Positions 47,411 to 55,937 of a DNA stretch of 64,000 nt are shown here, in pieces. Under the pieces are notes generated by a model. It was not told the origin of the DNA and did no database searches. It saw nothing but the letters and a program-made list of their open reading frames with translations. This DNA is from Chitinophagaceae bacterium (GTDB lineage Bacteria > Bacteroidota > Bacteroidia > Chitinophagales > Chitinophagaceae): assembly GCA_947451935.1 (NCBI GenBank), contig CANGBH010000001.1, forward strand, positions 1 through 64,000, given 5' to 3'. Made by a program: the position numbers and the translations under genes. Every line of letters begins with the position of its first letter. Position 1 is the first letter of the stretch.

Positions 47411-48373
47411 ATGCTTGATGCGATACAAGTAACTGGCCAAAAAGATACACGTAGTGGATTTGGAGACGGGATATTCGAACTTGGACAAAAAAATCCTAAT
47501 GTAGTGGCCCTTACTGCTGACTTAGCAGGTTCTTTAAAACTAAACGCATTTATAAAAGCTTTCCCAGAACGATTTATACAAGTAGGTATAGCGGAAGCAA
47601 ACATGATTGGCATTGCTGCAGGACTTACCATTGGAGGAAAAATTCCTTACACTACCACATTTGCCAATTTTTCAACTGGACGGGTATACGACCAGATAAG
47701 ACAATCTGTTGCATACTCCAATAAGAACGTCAAAATTTGTGCATCGCATGCAGGCCTTACATTGGGTGAAGATGGTGCTACCCATCAAATCCTAGAAGAT
47801 ATAGGGCTAATGAAGATGCTTCCGGGTATGACAGTGATTGTGCCTTGTGACTATAATCAAACCAAAGCTGCAACTATTGCCATTGCAGAATATGAAGGCC
47901 CAGTTTATTTACGATTTGGCAGACCTGTATGGCCAATTTTTACTAACCCAGATGAACCATTTATCGTTGGTAAGGCTCAACATTTTTCAAGGGGAAATGA
48001 CATCAGCATTTTCGCATGCGGACACCTAGTTTGGAAAGCAATTGAAGCTGGAAAAATTCTAAAAGAAAAAGGTATCCATGCTGAAATTATCAATATTCAT
48101 ACCATCAAACCATTAGATGTAGCCGCTGTTGTGGCCTCAATTCAAAAAACCGGCTGTGCCGTAACGGCAGAAGAACATAATGTGATTGGCGGATTAGGCG
48201 ATAGCATTGCCCAGGTGGCATCTAAAGAATATCCTATTCCAATTGAAATGATTGGTACTCAGGATACGTTTGGAGAAAGCGGGAAACCAACCGAATTGCT
48301 AAAAAAGTACGGCTTGGATACAGAATTCATTGTAGCCGCAGCTGAAAAAGCAATCTTGAGAAAAAAGGCATAA
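47411..48373 (+). CDS. Transketolase, C-terminal subunit of a split enzyme
   Basis: The pyrimidine-binding and C-terminal domains of transketolase, 320 residues. Motifs include QVGIAEANMIGIAAGL (with the cofactor-activating Glu), HAGLTLGEDGATHQ and EEHNVIGGLGDSIA. The N-terminal pyrophosphate-binding half (GDG motif) is absent from this frame and from the neighbourhood. Such two-subunit transketolases are known in many bacteria and archaea. The partner must be elsewhere. A relation to DXS or a keto-acid dehydrogenase beta subunit was considered, but the wording favours transketolase. Confidence 0.88.
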   Translation: MLDAIQVTGQKDTRSGFGDGIFELGQKNPNVVALTADLAGSLKLNAFIKAFPERFIQVGIAEANMIGIAAGLTIGGKIPYTTTFANFSTGRVYDQIRQSVAYSNKNVKICASHAGLTLGEDGATHQILEDIGLMKMLPGMTVIVPCDYNQTKAATIAIAEYEGPVYLRFGRPVWPIFTNPDEPFIVGKAQHFSRGNDISIFACGHLVWKAIEAGKILKEKGIHAEIINIHTIKPLDVAAVVASIQKTGCAVTAEEHNVIGGLGDSIAQVASKEYPIPIEMIGTQDTFGESGKPTELLKKYGLDTEFIVAAAEKAILRKKA

Positions 48374-48408
48374 TCTTTCCTGCCTTTGCTACATAGAATG
48401 CAGTTAAT

Positions 48409-48963
48409 ATGACTCAACACTATTCAGAAGACGAAGAATTAGTTGCTAGCTTCAAAGAGCCTAAAACCAAGGAATCTGCGTTCACCTCTATTGTAAAAAA
48501 GTACCAAGAACGGATTTATTGGCAAATACGAAGATTAGTCATCAACCATGAAGATGCCAATGATGTCATGCAAAATGTATTCATTAAGGCTTGGAATGGA
48601 CTTGATAATTTCAGAGCAGAATCACAGCTCTTTACATGGCTTTACAGAATCGCTGTAAATGAAAGCCTATCCTATTTGGATCAACAAAAAAAGAGAAGCA
48701 ATATTTCGATAGAAGATACTGGACTTCATCTCGAGGAAAAACTACACAGTGAAAAAGATTTCGATTCCAATAAGGCTGTTTGGAAACTGCAGTTGGCAAT
48801 ACAACAACTTCCTGAAAAACAACGTATTGTATTCAATTTAAGGTATTTTGAGGAGATGGGCTATGAGGAAATGAGCCAGATATTGGAGACCTCTGTTGGA
48901 GCCCTCAAGGCTAGTTATCATCATGCCGTCAAAAAAATAGAGGATTACATTTTAAACCATTAA
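48409..48963 (+). CDS. ECF-type RNA polymerase sigma factor
   Basis: A group 4 (ECF) sigma factor of 184 residues. Region 2 (about 22-90) contains the polymerase-binding and -10-reading helices (DANDVMQNVFIKAWNGLDNF, LFTWLYRIAVNE). Region 4 (about 125-178) includes QLPEKQRIVFNLRYFEEM and a helix-turn-helix (YEEMSQILETSVGALKASYH). There is no C-terminal extension. The next two genes, spaced 31 and 18 bp, encode an anti-sigma-like membrane protein and a Spy-like periplasmic protein, indicating an envelope-stress module. Confidence 0.93.
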   Translation: MTQHYSEDEELVASFKEPKTKESAFTSIVKKYQERIYWQIRRLVINHEDANDVMQNVFIKAWNGLDNFRAESQLFTWLYRIAVNESLSYLDQQKKRSNISIEDTGLHLEEKLHSEKDFDSNKAVWKLQLAIQQLPEKQRIVFNLRYFEEMGYEEMSQILETSVGALKASYHHAVKKIEDYILNH

Positions 48964-48994
48964 ACCAATTGGTCTGGTAGCGGTCAAACTGAGG

Positions 48995-49696
48995 ATGAAT
49001 TCATCAAAAACGATATTTTCAGAAACTCAAGCAATAAGTCAGACCGTTGCTAACCTCCCAACAACGAATCCGTTTAACCTATCAACAGAGTATTTTGAGC
49101 TTTTCCCCATTACCCTCCTAAGAACTATCCAAAAATCCGAACTAAAAACCCTGAGTATACCAGAAAATTACTTTTCCAGCTTCCCAATCAAGATGTTAGA
49201 GAAAATTAAACAGGAGGATGTTAATCTAGAATTAGAGGAATTAGCTCCAAGTCTGGTTGGAATGCAAAAGCAAAACCCATTCCATGTTCCTGAAAACTAC
49301 TTCACATCATTTCATGCCATCCCTAAGAAAGAACAAGCCGTAACCCGTTCACTATTTAGCTATAAAAAAATTATACGCTATGCTGCAGCTGCATGCATTA
49401 CAGGACTTCTCCTTATGACCTATACCATTACTAAAAATAACTCGGCAAGTCAACTAGCCTCAGTTCAAACAAGTTCGGCCTCCGATCTTTCACTCGAATC
49501 AATAGTAGGATACCTCGATGAGGTGGATGGCATTAAAGATGGTAATGAAAATGATACCCCTATTACAGCAGAAAACAATTTGCTGGTAGATATAAATCAA
49601 GAAACAATTAGCCAAGTACTTCAAGAAATACCAGAAAACGATATCAAACAATTTATTGATCAAACAGGTTCAACAGAATATAAATCATTTAACTAA
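48995..49696 (+). CDS. Anti-sigma-like membrane protein with three copies of a PENYF-type motif
   Basis: A protein of 233 residues with one membrane helix (about 127-145). The cytoplasmic N-terminal part contains three copies of a motif: NPFNLSTEYFELFP (25-38), SIPENYFSSFP (54-64) and NPFHVPENYFTSFH (94-107). The periplasmic C-terminal part is acidic and ends with repeated short Glu/Asn-rich stretches. No zinc-type anti-sigma motif (H-x3-C-x2-C) is present. It lies directly after an ECF sigma gene, so an anti-sigma role is likely by context, not by recognised domain. Confidence 0.7.
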   Translation: MNSSKTIFSETQAISQTVANLPTTNPFNLSTEYFELFPITLLRTIQKSELKTLSIPENYFSSFPIKMLEKIKQEDVNLELEELAPSLVGMQKQNPFHVPENYFTSFHAIPKKEQAVTRSLFSYKKIIRYAAAACITGLLLMTYTITKNNSASQLASVQTSSASDLSLESIVGYLDEVDGIKDGNENDTPITAENNLLVDINQETISQVLQEIPENDIKQFIDQTGSTEYKSFN

Positions 49697-49714
49697 TCAT
49701 AATATATTTATAGC

Positions 49715-50173
49715 ATGGCAAAGATGGCTGAAATGAGATTAAAACTTTTACTGATGTTGCTAGTAGGTCTTGGCCTAGGGATATCAAGCCAGGCCCAACC
49801 AAACCGGATTGAAAGAGGTGAAAACAGGTCAGCCGACTTGCGCAAAATACAAGCCATGGAAATGGCTTTTATTACTAAAGAGTTGAATCTCAGTCCTGAT
49901 GAAGCCCAAAAGTTTTGGCCAATATTCAATATGTACAGAAATGACATGAGGGAAATTGCTTTAGACAAAAACAGCAATGACCGACTTGAAAAACAGCAGA
50001 GACTATTGGATATCAAGAAGAAATACAGAGATGATTTCACCAAAGTGATGACTCAAGATAGAGCAAATAAGGTTTTTGGAGCAGAAGATGAATTCAAATC
50101 CTTGGTTAGGCGTGAATTTCAGAAAAGACAATCTGAAAGAGGACAATTTGAAGGTAGGAAAAAAGGATTTTGA
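49715..50173 (+). CDS. Spy/CpxP-like periplasmic protein
   Basis: An exported helical protein of 152 residues with signal peptide MAKMAEMRLKLLLMLLVGLGLGISSQAQ. The mature part is highly charged, with a segment (LRKIQAMEMAFITKELNLSPDEAQKFWPIF) like the LTxxQ region of Spy/CpxP/CnrX-type proteins, and a basic Arg/Lys-rich tail. It is the third gene of the sigma/anti-sigma operon, and a terminator follows it. Spy-like members act as periplasmic chaperones or as stress sensors that restrain anti-sigma factors; either is possible here. Confidence 0.7.
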   Translation: MAKMAEMRLKLLLMLLVGLGLGISSQAQPNRIERGENRSADLRKIQAMEMAFITKELNLSPDEAQKFWPIFNMYRNDMREIALDKNSNDRLEKQQRLLDIKKKYRDDFTKVMTQDRANKVFGAEDEFKSLVRREFQKRQSERGQFEGRKKGF

Positions 50174-50227
50174 TAAAATTTTAAAAAAAATGTACTTTTA
50201 ACTCGGTGTTTTTCATAGGTTAGCAAC

Positions 50228-50261
50228 GGCTGGCTCTGTTTAGAGCTGGCCTCTTTTTTTT
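50228..50261 (+). terminator. Terminator of the sigma-factor operon
   Basis: GGCTGGCTC pairs with GAGCTGGCC (two G-T pairs) around a 6-base loop, followed by a run of eight T after TC. Confidence 0.8.
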
Positions 50262-50331
50262 ATAGCCAGCATTAAAAGGAAAAATTAATAAGTATAAACA
50301 CTTACTAACGTTCAGTATTTACACTTAATTT

Positions 50332-51108
50332 TCAATTAGTCATAATTAATCCAATCTCTCCCATAGCGCCAAATGAAGGAGTTTTTATATCATGATAGAA
50401 TAAAAAAACCCATCCTTCTTTGATACCTAACTCCCACCATACTGACCTCAGCTCCATTGCTTTTTTTCCATCTGCATCATATTTTGCTACAAATTTTGTT
50501 TTCATTTGTTGGAGTTGAGGAGCCTCATCACCACCAAAAAAAACAATTCTATTTTTTTCAAGAATGGAAAATACTTGATGAAATGGAGAATGCCCTGCAG
50601 TTATTTCAAATTCGATATAACCATCAATCAACCCCTTCTCATCTTCTAATAAAATCACCTGCTCATTCTCTAATAATAATTCAAATGAGGTCGTATCATA
50701 AGAAGCACCTTGACTACTTAATGCAAATTCAATTTCCTTTCGATGGATATAATAGATAGCATTAGGGAATGCGAGCTTATCTTCACTTGTCAACGAATCA
50801 TGCATAAACAGTCCCCCAGCATGGTCTTTATGAAGATGACTCATCAATACCTTAGTAACATCAGAAGGATAATATCCATGCAATGCTAAGTTTTGGTGCA
50901 ATTGTAAAATGCCCTGCCCATCCGTAAAACCCAATCCAGTATCCAACAACAATACATCTTTATCAGTGACAACAAGAAAAGGTTGAATTTCTACCAATAA
51001 ACTTCCCCTGGAACGACTTTGCAAATCATCAACACTCGGTTGAAATGGTACAAATTCCTTTGTTTGATCTATGGTAAATGAACCCTCAGAAAGTGGTATA
51101 ATTTTCAT
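50332..51108 (-). CDS. MBL-fold metallo-hydrolase
   Basis: A metallo-beta-lactamase-fold hydrolase of 258 residues with the zinc motif SHLHKDHAGG (His91, His93, Asp95, His96), a later His in TAGHSPFHQ and a C-terminal FYHDIKTPSFGA. There is no signal peptide. It shares the fold with the protein at 13.2-14.0 kb but differs in sequence, so they are distant paralogues. It is the last gene of the mre/mrd block, 19 bp after rodA. The substrate is unknown. Confidence 0.83.
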   Translation of the reverse strand: MKIIPLSEGSFTIDQTKEFVPFQPSVDDLQSRSRGSLLVEIQPFLVVTDKDVLLLDTGLGFTDGQGILQLHQNLALHGYYPSDVTKVLMSHLHKDHAGGLFMHDSLTSEDKLAFPNAIYYIHRKEIEFALSSQGASYDTTSFELLLENEQVILLEDEKGLIDGYIEFEITAGHSPFHQVFSILEKNRIVFFGGDEAPQLQQMKTKFVAKYDADGKKAMELRSVWWELGIKEGWVFLFYHDIKTPSFGAMGEIGLIMTN

Positions 51109-51127
51109 TTTAAATTGTTGTGTAGAG

Positions 51128-52465
51128 TTACCGCAGAATCATTTGTCGATCTGCATCAAGTCGAATCAAAATAAATAATAACACCGTAAATGTTATTTGT
51201 GCTGTTCCTCCATAACTCATGAAGGGCAATGGAATTCCAATAACTGGAACTATCCCAATAGTCATTCCAACATTTATAAATACATGAAAAAATAAGACTG
51301 AAGCAACCCCGTAGGCATAACAACGACTAAAAGAGCTGCGTTGCCTTTCGGCTATTCTAATCACACGAAAAATCATAAATAAATATAACCCCAGCAATAA
51401 GAGACTCCCCATAAAACCATACCCCTCGCCAATAGTGCAAAAAATAAAATCCGTTCTTTGCTCAGGCACAAAATCATAACGAGTTTGCGTTCCCTTTAAG
51501 AGGCCCTTACCAAAGAAACCTCCAGACCCAATGGCAATTTTACTTTGTTTCACATTATAATTTCCTGCTTTCTTTTTTTCCTCTATTTTTTTTAAATCTT
51601 CCTCACTGATTGTTTTAGTGTCAACTTGAAAATCTTTACCCACGGTAGAATAGATGCGTTGCACCTGATATGGCTTAAGCACATGATTAAAAAAATAAGG
51701 TACGGCAAACCGTTGAACACCTACACAAAAAGCCCAGATAGCAAACACAACAAAAAATAATGATTTTCTTCTACTGATTTGTCGTTTGAATAAAAACAGC
51801 ACAAGGCCGGCAAGCAATGTCAATCCAACCGCTAATATATTTTGATCAATTAATAATGTTAACACAACCAATACCGCGATTGAAAATCCAATTGATAAGA
51901 ATGCAGAAGGTAGCCCTTCTCTATACATTACCAGAAAAAAAGAAAAGTACACCAAGGCTAACCCTGTTTCACTTTGCATAATTGTAAGAATAGCAGGAAT
52001 CAATACCAAAGAAGCAGCAATAAGCATTGTCTTTAGCTTAGATAGGGCAATATCCCTAGACGAGAGGTATTTAGCCAATGCAAGATTTACAAAAATCTTA
52101 CATAATTCTGCAGGCTGTAATTGAAATGAAGAAAATCTAATGATAGACTTTGTTCCTTTTACATCAGTATGAAAGGGGAATACTAAAATCAGCAAGATGA
52201 TTCCAAAAACATAAAAAATATTTGCTGTAGCTGTGTAGAATTTGCTATCAGTTAATAAAATAAAAATAGCCAATACAGCACTTATTAGAAAATATAAAGA
52301 TTGTCTGCTATAATCGGTTGTGAGCGACAAAAATCCATTCAAAATATTTTCATCTCGATAAGTGGCTGCAAAAATACTAGTTATACCTGTCATAACTAGT
52401 ATAACATAAACCAGAACCAACGTCCAATCAACGCCCTTTGATATCTCAAATGAATTGTTCTTCAT
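51128..52465 (-). CDS. rodA: Rod-shape peptidoglycan glycosyltransferase RodA
   Basis: The SEDS-family polymerase that extends glycan strands with PBP2 in the elongasome. The 445 residues have about ten membrane helices, the SEDS marks FQLQPAELCKIFVNLALA, QSETGLALVYFSFF and GEGYGFMGSL, and PLPFMSYGGTAQ near the end. A cytoplasmic stretch of about 60 residues (KTISEEDLKKIEEKKK) interrupts the core, longer than in proteobacterial RodA. Its start overlaps the PBP2 stop by 20 bp, so the pair is translationally coupled. Confidence 0.94.
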   Translation of the reverse strand: MKNNSFEISKGVDWTLVLVYVILVMTGITSIFAATYRDENILNGFLSLTTDYSRQSLYFLISAVLAIFILLTDSKFYTATANIFYVFGIILLILVFPFHTDVKGTKSIIRFSSFQLQPAELCKIFVNLALAKYLSSRDIALSKLKTMLIAASLVLIPAILTIMQSETGLALVYFSFFLVMYREGLPSAFLSIGFSIAVLVVLTLLIDQNILAVGLTLLAGLVLFLFKRQISRRKSLFFVVFAIWAFCVGVQRFAVPYFFNHVLKPYQVQRIYSTVGKDFQVDTKTISEEDLKKIEEKKKAGNYNVKQSKIAIGSGGFFGKGLLKGTQTRYDFVPEQRTDFIFCTIGEGYGFMGSLLLLGLYLFMIFRVIRIAERQRSSFSRCYAYGVASVLFFHVFINVGMTIGIVPVIGIPLPFMSYGGTAQITFTVLLFILIRLDADRQMILR

Positions 52466-54491
52466 GTTCTGGTTTTAGTGCGTTTAAATGAAACGCTAAG
52501 ATTATGCGTTCAGGAGTCTTTCTATCCAAGGGATTTAGAGGAAGAAAAGCCTGTCGCCTTAGTTGTTCTTTCCTTAACCGTTGGATTCGAAGTGAATCCA
52601 ATGCTGTTCTCTTTGCCTTTACAATAGGGAGAATAATCTCCTTGCTCTCAATTCGTTCTACTTCTTTCCATCGGGCTTGAGATAATGTATCCCTGAGGTA
52701 TTTTTCTACCATCAATGATGCCATAGGCCCAGCCCATGTTGCACCAAATCCAGCATTCTCTACGACTACTGCAATGGCAATTTTAGGATTCTCCCTCGGT
52801 GCAAAACAAACAAACCAAGAATGGTTAGCTAATTTCTCTCGCTTACCATAAATTATACCATAGTTTTCCGCAGTACCTGTTTTACCTGAAATGGCAACAC
52901 CTTCAATTCTTGCACCGCGGGCTGTTCCGCTTTCAACAACATCTTGCATTGCCATCTGCACAATGTTATAAATGGTATCGGGAATGTTTGTAACGCTGTG
53001 TTTAATTTTAAAGCGATTGAGTATCGTATCAGAGTCCTGTGGATCATCAATTGATTTTACAAAATGAGGCGTATAATAATACCCTTTATTGGCTATGATT
53101 GACATCAAATTAGCCATCTGTAATGGAGTAGCTTGCATTTCACCCTGACCAATACCAAGAAACACATTGGTACAAGAGCTCCACGATTTATTATAAATTC
53201 TATTATAAAAACTTGTATCAGGAATATATCCCCGGTCCTCACTTGGAAGATCTACTCCAAGCTTTACCCCAAGCCCGAATGAATTCATATACCTCTTCCA
53301 ACGCAAGTATCCATTAACGGTAGTTCTCTCACGTGGGTTATCGATGGCTAAACGATAAATATGAGAAAAATAACTATTGCAAGAATGGGCAAGTGCTAGT
53401 CGAAGATTTGCAGCATGTCCAGCAAATTTTTCTTCACAGGAAATGGGTCTTCTACATCCAAGGTATACACCACGACAATTAAGTCCAAAATTAGGTGTTA
53501 TAACACCTTCATCCAAAGCAATCAATGCTTGAATCGGCTTTATGGTAGACCCAGGAGGATATTGCCCTTTTATTGCTCTATTAAATAAAGGCCTTGAGGT
53601 ATCCCTTAGCAGCCAAGAGAAATTATTTCTACGTTGACTTCCGGTTAATTGATTGGGATCGTATGTTGGTCCACTTGCCAAAGCCAAAATCCCACCAGTT
53701 TTCGGCTCAATGGCAACAATTGCACCCAGTTTATTTTTCAAAAGCCGTTCAGCTAGGACTTGCAAATCAATATCCATGAATGTTCTTAAGTTACGGCCAG
53801 CTATCGCTATAGAATCAAATCGACCTTGTTCATACGGACCAACAATTCTATTCTTATTATCTTTTACCTGATACCGAACACCGCGTTGCCCCATAAGTAT
53901 TGGCTCATAAAATCTTTCCAATCCACTCAGTCCCATGTAATCACCAATCTGATAAAAATAGTTTGTGCGTCTTAATACGTTTGAATCAACCTCTCCAACA
54001 TAGCCAAGTACTTGCGCTGCTGCTTTGTATGGATATGACCTAATGGGGCGTTCCTGAAGAAAAAAACCAGGTTCAAATCGGTAAATATTTTCTTGAAGTT
54101 GAACAAAGGTTTCAGTAGAAAGTGATGCCTCAAAGATTGAGGGCCTATACCTTCCATTTTTTATGATCGCAGTTAGCAGACGATCTTTAAATTCAGGCAT
54201 ATCAATCTTCAAAATTGTACATACCCCTTGCGTGTCTAATCCTTTGAGCTGTGTTGGCAAAATCATCAGATCGTATGTCTGTGTATTTTCTAGGATTGAT
54301 CTGCCTTTCCGATCGAAAACAATTCCTCTCTCAGGGAAGATCACCTTTTTACTTACTGCATTATCGATAGCAAGAAGATCATATTTGGAGGAGGCCAGCT
54401 GAAGAAAAAGCAATCGAACGATAAGTATAGAAAAAGAAATGCCGATTATCAAACGTATTACATTTTGTCTTGATTGATTGGCTGCTGACAT
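52446..54491 (-). CDS. mrdA: Penicillin-binding protein 2 (elongasome transpeptidase)
   Basis: A class B PBP of 681 residues that crosslinks the wall made by RodA. One N-terminal membrane anchor (about 11-30) is followed by the pedestal domain and the transpeptidase. The nucleophile Ser315 lies in GSTIKP (S-x-x-K), the second motif is SCN in LAHSCNSYF, and the third is KTGT in ISGKTGTAENYG. A Lys/Arg-rich C-terminal extension of about 80 residues after the catalytic domain is variable in the family. It overlaps rodA by 20 bp and follows mreD by 42 bp. Confidence 0.94.
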   Translation of the reverse strand: MSAANQSRQNVIRLIIGISFSILIVRLLFLQLASSKYDLLAIDNAVSKKVIFPERGIVFDRKGRSILENTQTYDLMILPTQLKGLDTQGVCTILKIDMPEFKDRLLTAIIKNGRYRPSIFEASLSTETFVQLQENIYRFEPGFFLQERPIRSYPYKAAAQVLGYVGEVDSNVLRRTNYFYQIGDYMGLSGLERFYEPILMGQRGVRYQVKDNKNRIVGPYEQGRFDSIAIAGRNLRTFMDIDLQVLAERLLKNKLGAIVAIEPKTGGILALASGPTYDPNQLTGSQRRNNFSWLLRDTSRPLFNRAIKGQYPPGSTIKPIQALIALDEGVITPNFGLNCRGVYLGCRRPISCEEKFAGHAANLRLALAHSCNSYFSHIYRLAIDNPRERTTVNGYLRWKRYMNSFGLGVKLGVDLPSEDRGYIPDTSFYNRIYNKSWSSCTNVFLGIGQGEMQATPLQMANLMSIIANKGYYYTPHFVKSIDDPQDSDTILNRFKIKHSVTNIPDTIYNIVQMAMQDVVESGTARGARIEGVAISGKTGTAENYGIIYGKREKLANHSWFVCFAPRENPKIAIAVVVENAGFGATWAGPMASLMVEKYLRDTLSQARWKEVERIESKEIILPIVKAKRTALDSLRIQRLRKEQLRRQAFLPLNPLDRKTPERIILAFHLNALKPEHEEQFI

Positions 54492-54513
54492 AGAATTAAA
54501 AGGGGTTTCTGTG

Positions 54514-54521
54514 CAAATCTA
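54514..54521 (-). promoter_or_regulatory. Possible internal -7 box (TAGATTTG) before mrdA
   Basis: A TAnnTTTG match in the mreD-mrdA gap, with an expected transcript start about 16 nt before the mrdA ATG. No -33 TTG at the usual spacing. Confidence 0.3.
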
Positions 54522-54533
54522 CATCATGCAATG

Positions 54534-55055
54534 TTAACGGCTTCGTGTTTTTCTATGAACAAAAAGCTCTGTAATCAAGATGAGCAATAAACTAACTACT
54601 GATGTTCCAATTAATTTTCCAATAAAATATAAAAAACTACCGAATTGAATCCACTCTAAAAGGATTAAGTATCCATTATGGAGTAAAGTTAAAAAAAGAA
54701 TATAAGTTGAATAAGGGAGAGCTCCCATAGAGAATCTACTGGGCTCATCATCTCCCCATTCTGTAACTTCCTTAGGCAAAAGTAAGTTGATTATATAGGG
54801 ACGCATGAAAGCAATTAAAAGGGAAGCTGCAGTATGCAATCCAGGTGTTTTATAAAACATATCTACAATCATCCCTAATACAAATCCATAAAAAAGCAAT
54901 GAAGTTCTTGATGTTCTAAATGGAAGCCAAAGAATGAGTATAAAATAAAAATAAGGAACAATAAACTGATGCAATGGTGGCACCTTGCTCAGGATAAAGA
55001 CCTGAATAAAGAAGATAATGAAAAAGCGAAAGCTATTTTTTAGTATGAATCTCAC
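54534..55055 (-). CDS. mreD: Rod-shape-determining membrane protein MreD
   Basis: An inner-membrane elongasome component of 173 residues with about five hydrophobic helices. The family is weakly conserved; the gene order mreB-mreC-this-mrdA-rodA and the MreD-like FYGFVLGMIVDMFYKTPGLH segment support the call. Its start overlaps the mreC stop by 4 bp. Confidence 0.85.
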   Translation of the reverse strand: MRFILKNSFRFFIIFFIQVFILSKVPPLHQFIVPYFYFILILWLPFRTSRTSLLFYGFVLGMIVDMFYKTPGLHTAASLLIAFMRPYIINLLLPKEVTEWGDDEPSRFSMGALPYSTYILFLTLLHNGYLILLEWIQFGSFLYFIGKLIGTSVVSLLLILITELFVHRKTRSR

Positions 55056-55900
55056 TCTTTTATTATTTTTCGTTTAAGCTCTTGCATTTCATCCTCTAAG
55101 ATATTTTTAACAACATATGCATGCTGAATGGAATAAAAATCTGTAGATGTTCTAACTTTTAAAATATAGGTATTTGTTTCTTGATCTTGATCAACCTCTT
55201 CAATATAACCGATGGTCATCCCAGGTGGAAAACGATCTGAATAAGGACTGGTGATAACTGTATCCCCTTTTTTAACATTAACAGTTTGGGGTATTTTATT
55301 TAAACTCAGGATGGCAGGATCCTTCCCATCCCAACTTACCTCTCCAAGTCCACTACCTTTTTTCATCACTGCAATCAATTTAGACTGACGATGAAGTAGA
55401 CTCATAACAATGGACATGTTTTTACTTGTTCCAACAACAGTACCAATGACGCCATCAGGGCCAACCACAGCCATATTATTTAATACTCCTTGATCACTTC
55501 CTCGGTGGAGCATGATATAATTCTGTTGGAGAAATACAGAATTACTGAGCACTTTTGCTGGCATATATTCGAATTGTCTTACAACAGAAATTGAATCGTT
55601 TTTTAATGTGTCTGCAACAAGAGAAAAAGAAGAATCAGCAACAATTAAGCCAGATGGAAGCCTTGACAAAAGAGCCGCATTTTGTAATCGCAAAGATTGG
55701 TTTTCCTTCTTTAGAGAAAAATATTCCTCAACATTATTTACTCTATCAAATACTTTTCCAGAAAGTTCACTGGAGAAAATAGTATAAATTGAATGGTGGA
55801 AGTTATTATAGGTAAATAGCATGTAAAGTGAAGTTCCCTGTAACAACAGAAAAAAAATCAACACTGAATACCTTTTTAAAAAAAGAAAAACGTTACGCAT
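55052..55900 (-). CDS. mreC: Rod-shape-determining protein MreC
   Basis: The periplasmic scaffold of the elongasome that links MreB and PBP2. The 282 residues begin with a membrane helix (about 11-31), then a coiled coil (NNVEEYFSLKKENQSLRLQNA, about 60-80), then two beta-barrel lobes with VVGPDGVIGTVVGTSKNMS and ITSPYSDRFPPGMTIGYI. It lies 37 bp after mreB and overlaps mreD by 4 bp. Confidence 0.93.
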   Translation of the reverse strand: MRNVFLFLKRYSVLIFFLLLQGTSLYMLFTYNNFHHSIYTIFSSELSGKVFDRVNNVEEYFSLKKENQSLRLQNAALLSRLPSGLIVADSSFSLVADTLKNDSISVVRQFEYMPAKVLSNSVFLQQNYIMLHRGSDQGVLNNMAVVGPDGVIGTVVGTSKNMSIVMSLLHRQSKLIAVMKKGSGLGEVSWDGKDPAILSLNKIPQTVNVKKGDTVITSPYSDRFPPGMTIGYIEEVDQDQETNTYILKVRTSTDFYSIQHAYVVKNILEDEMQELKRKIIKE

Positions 55901-55937
55901 GAATGGCCTACTCCTTAATTGTTTTAGGTGAGGCTAA

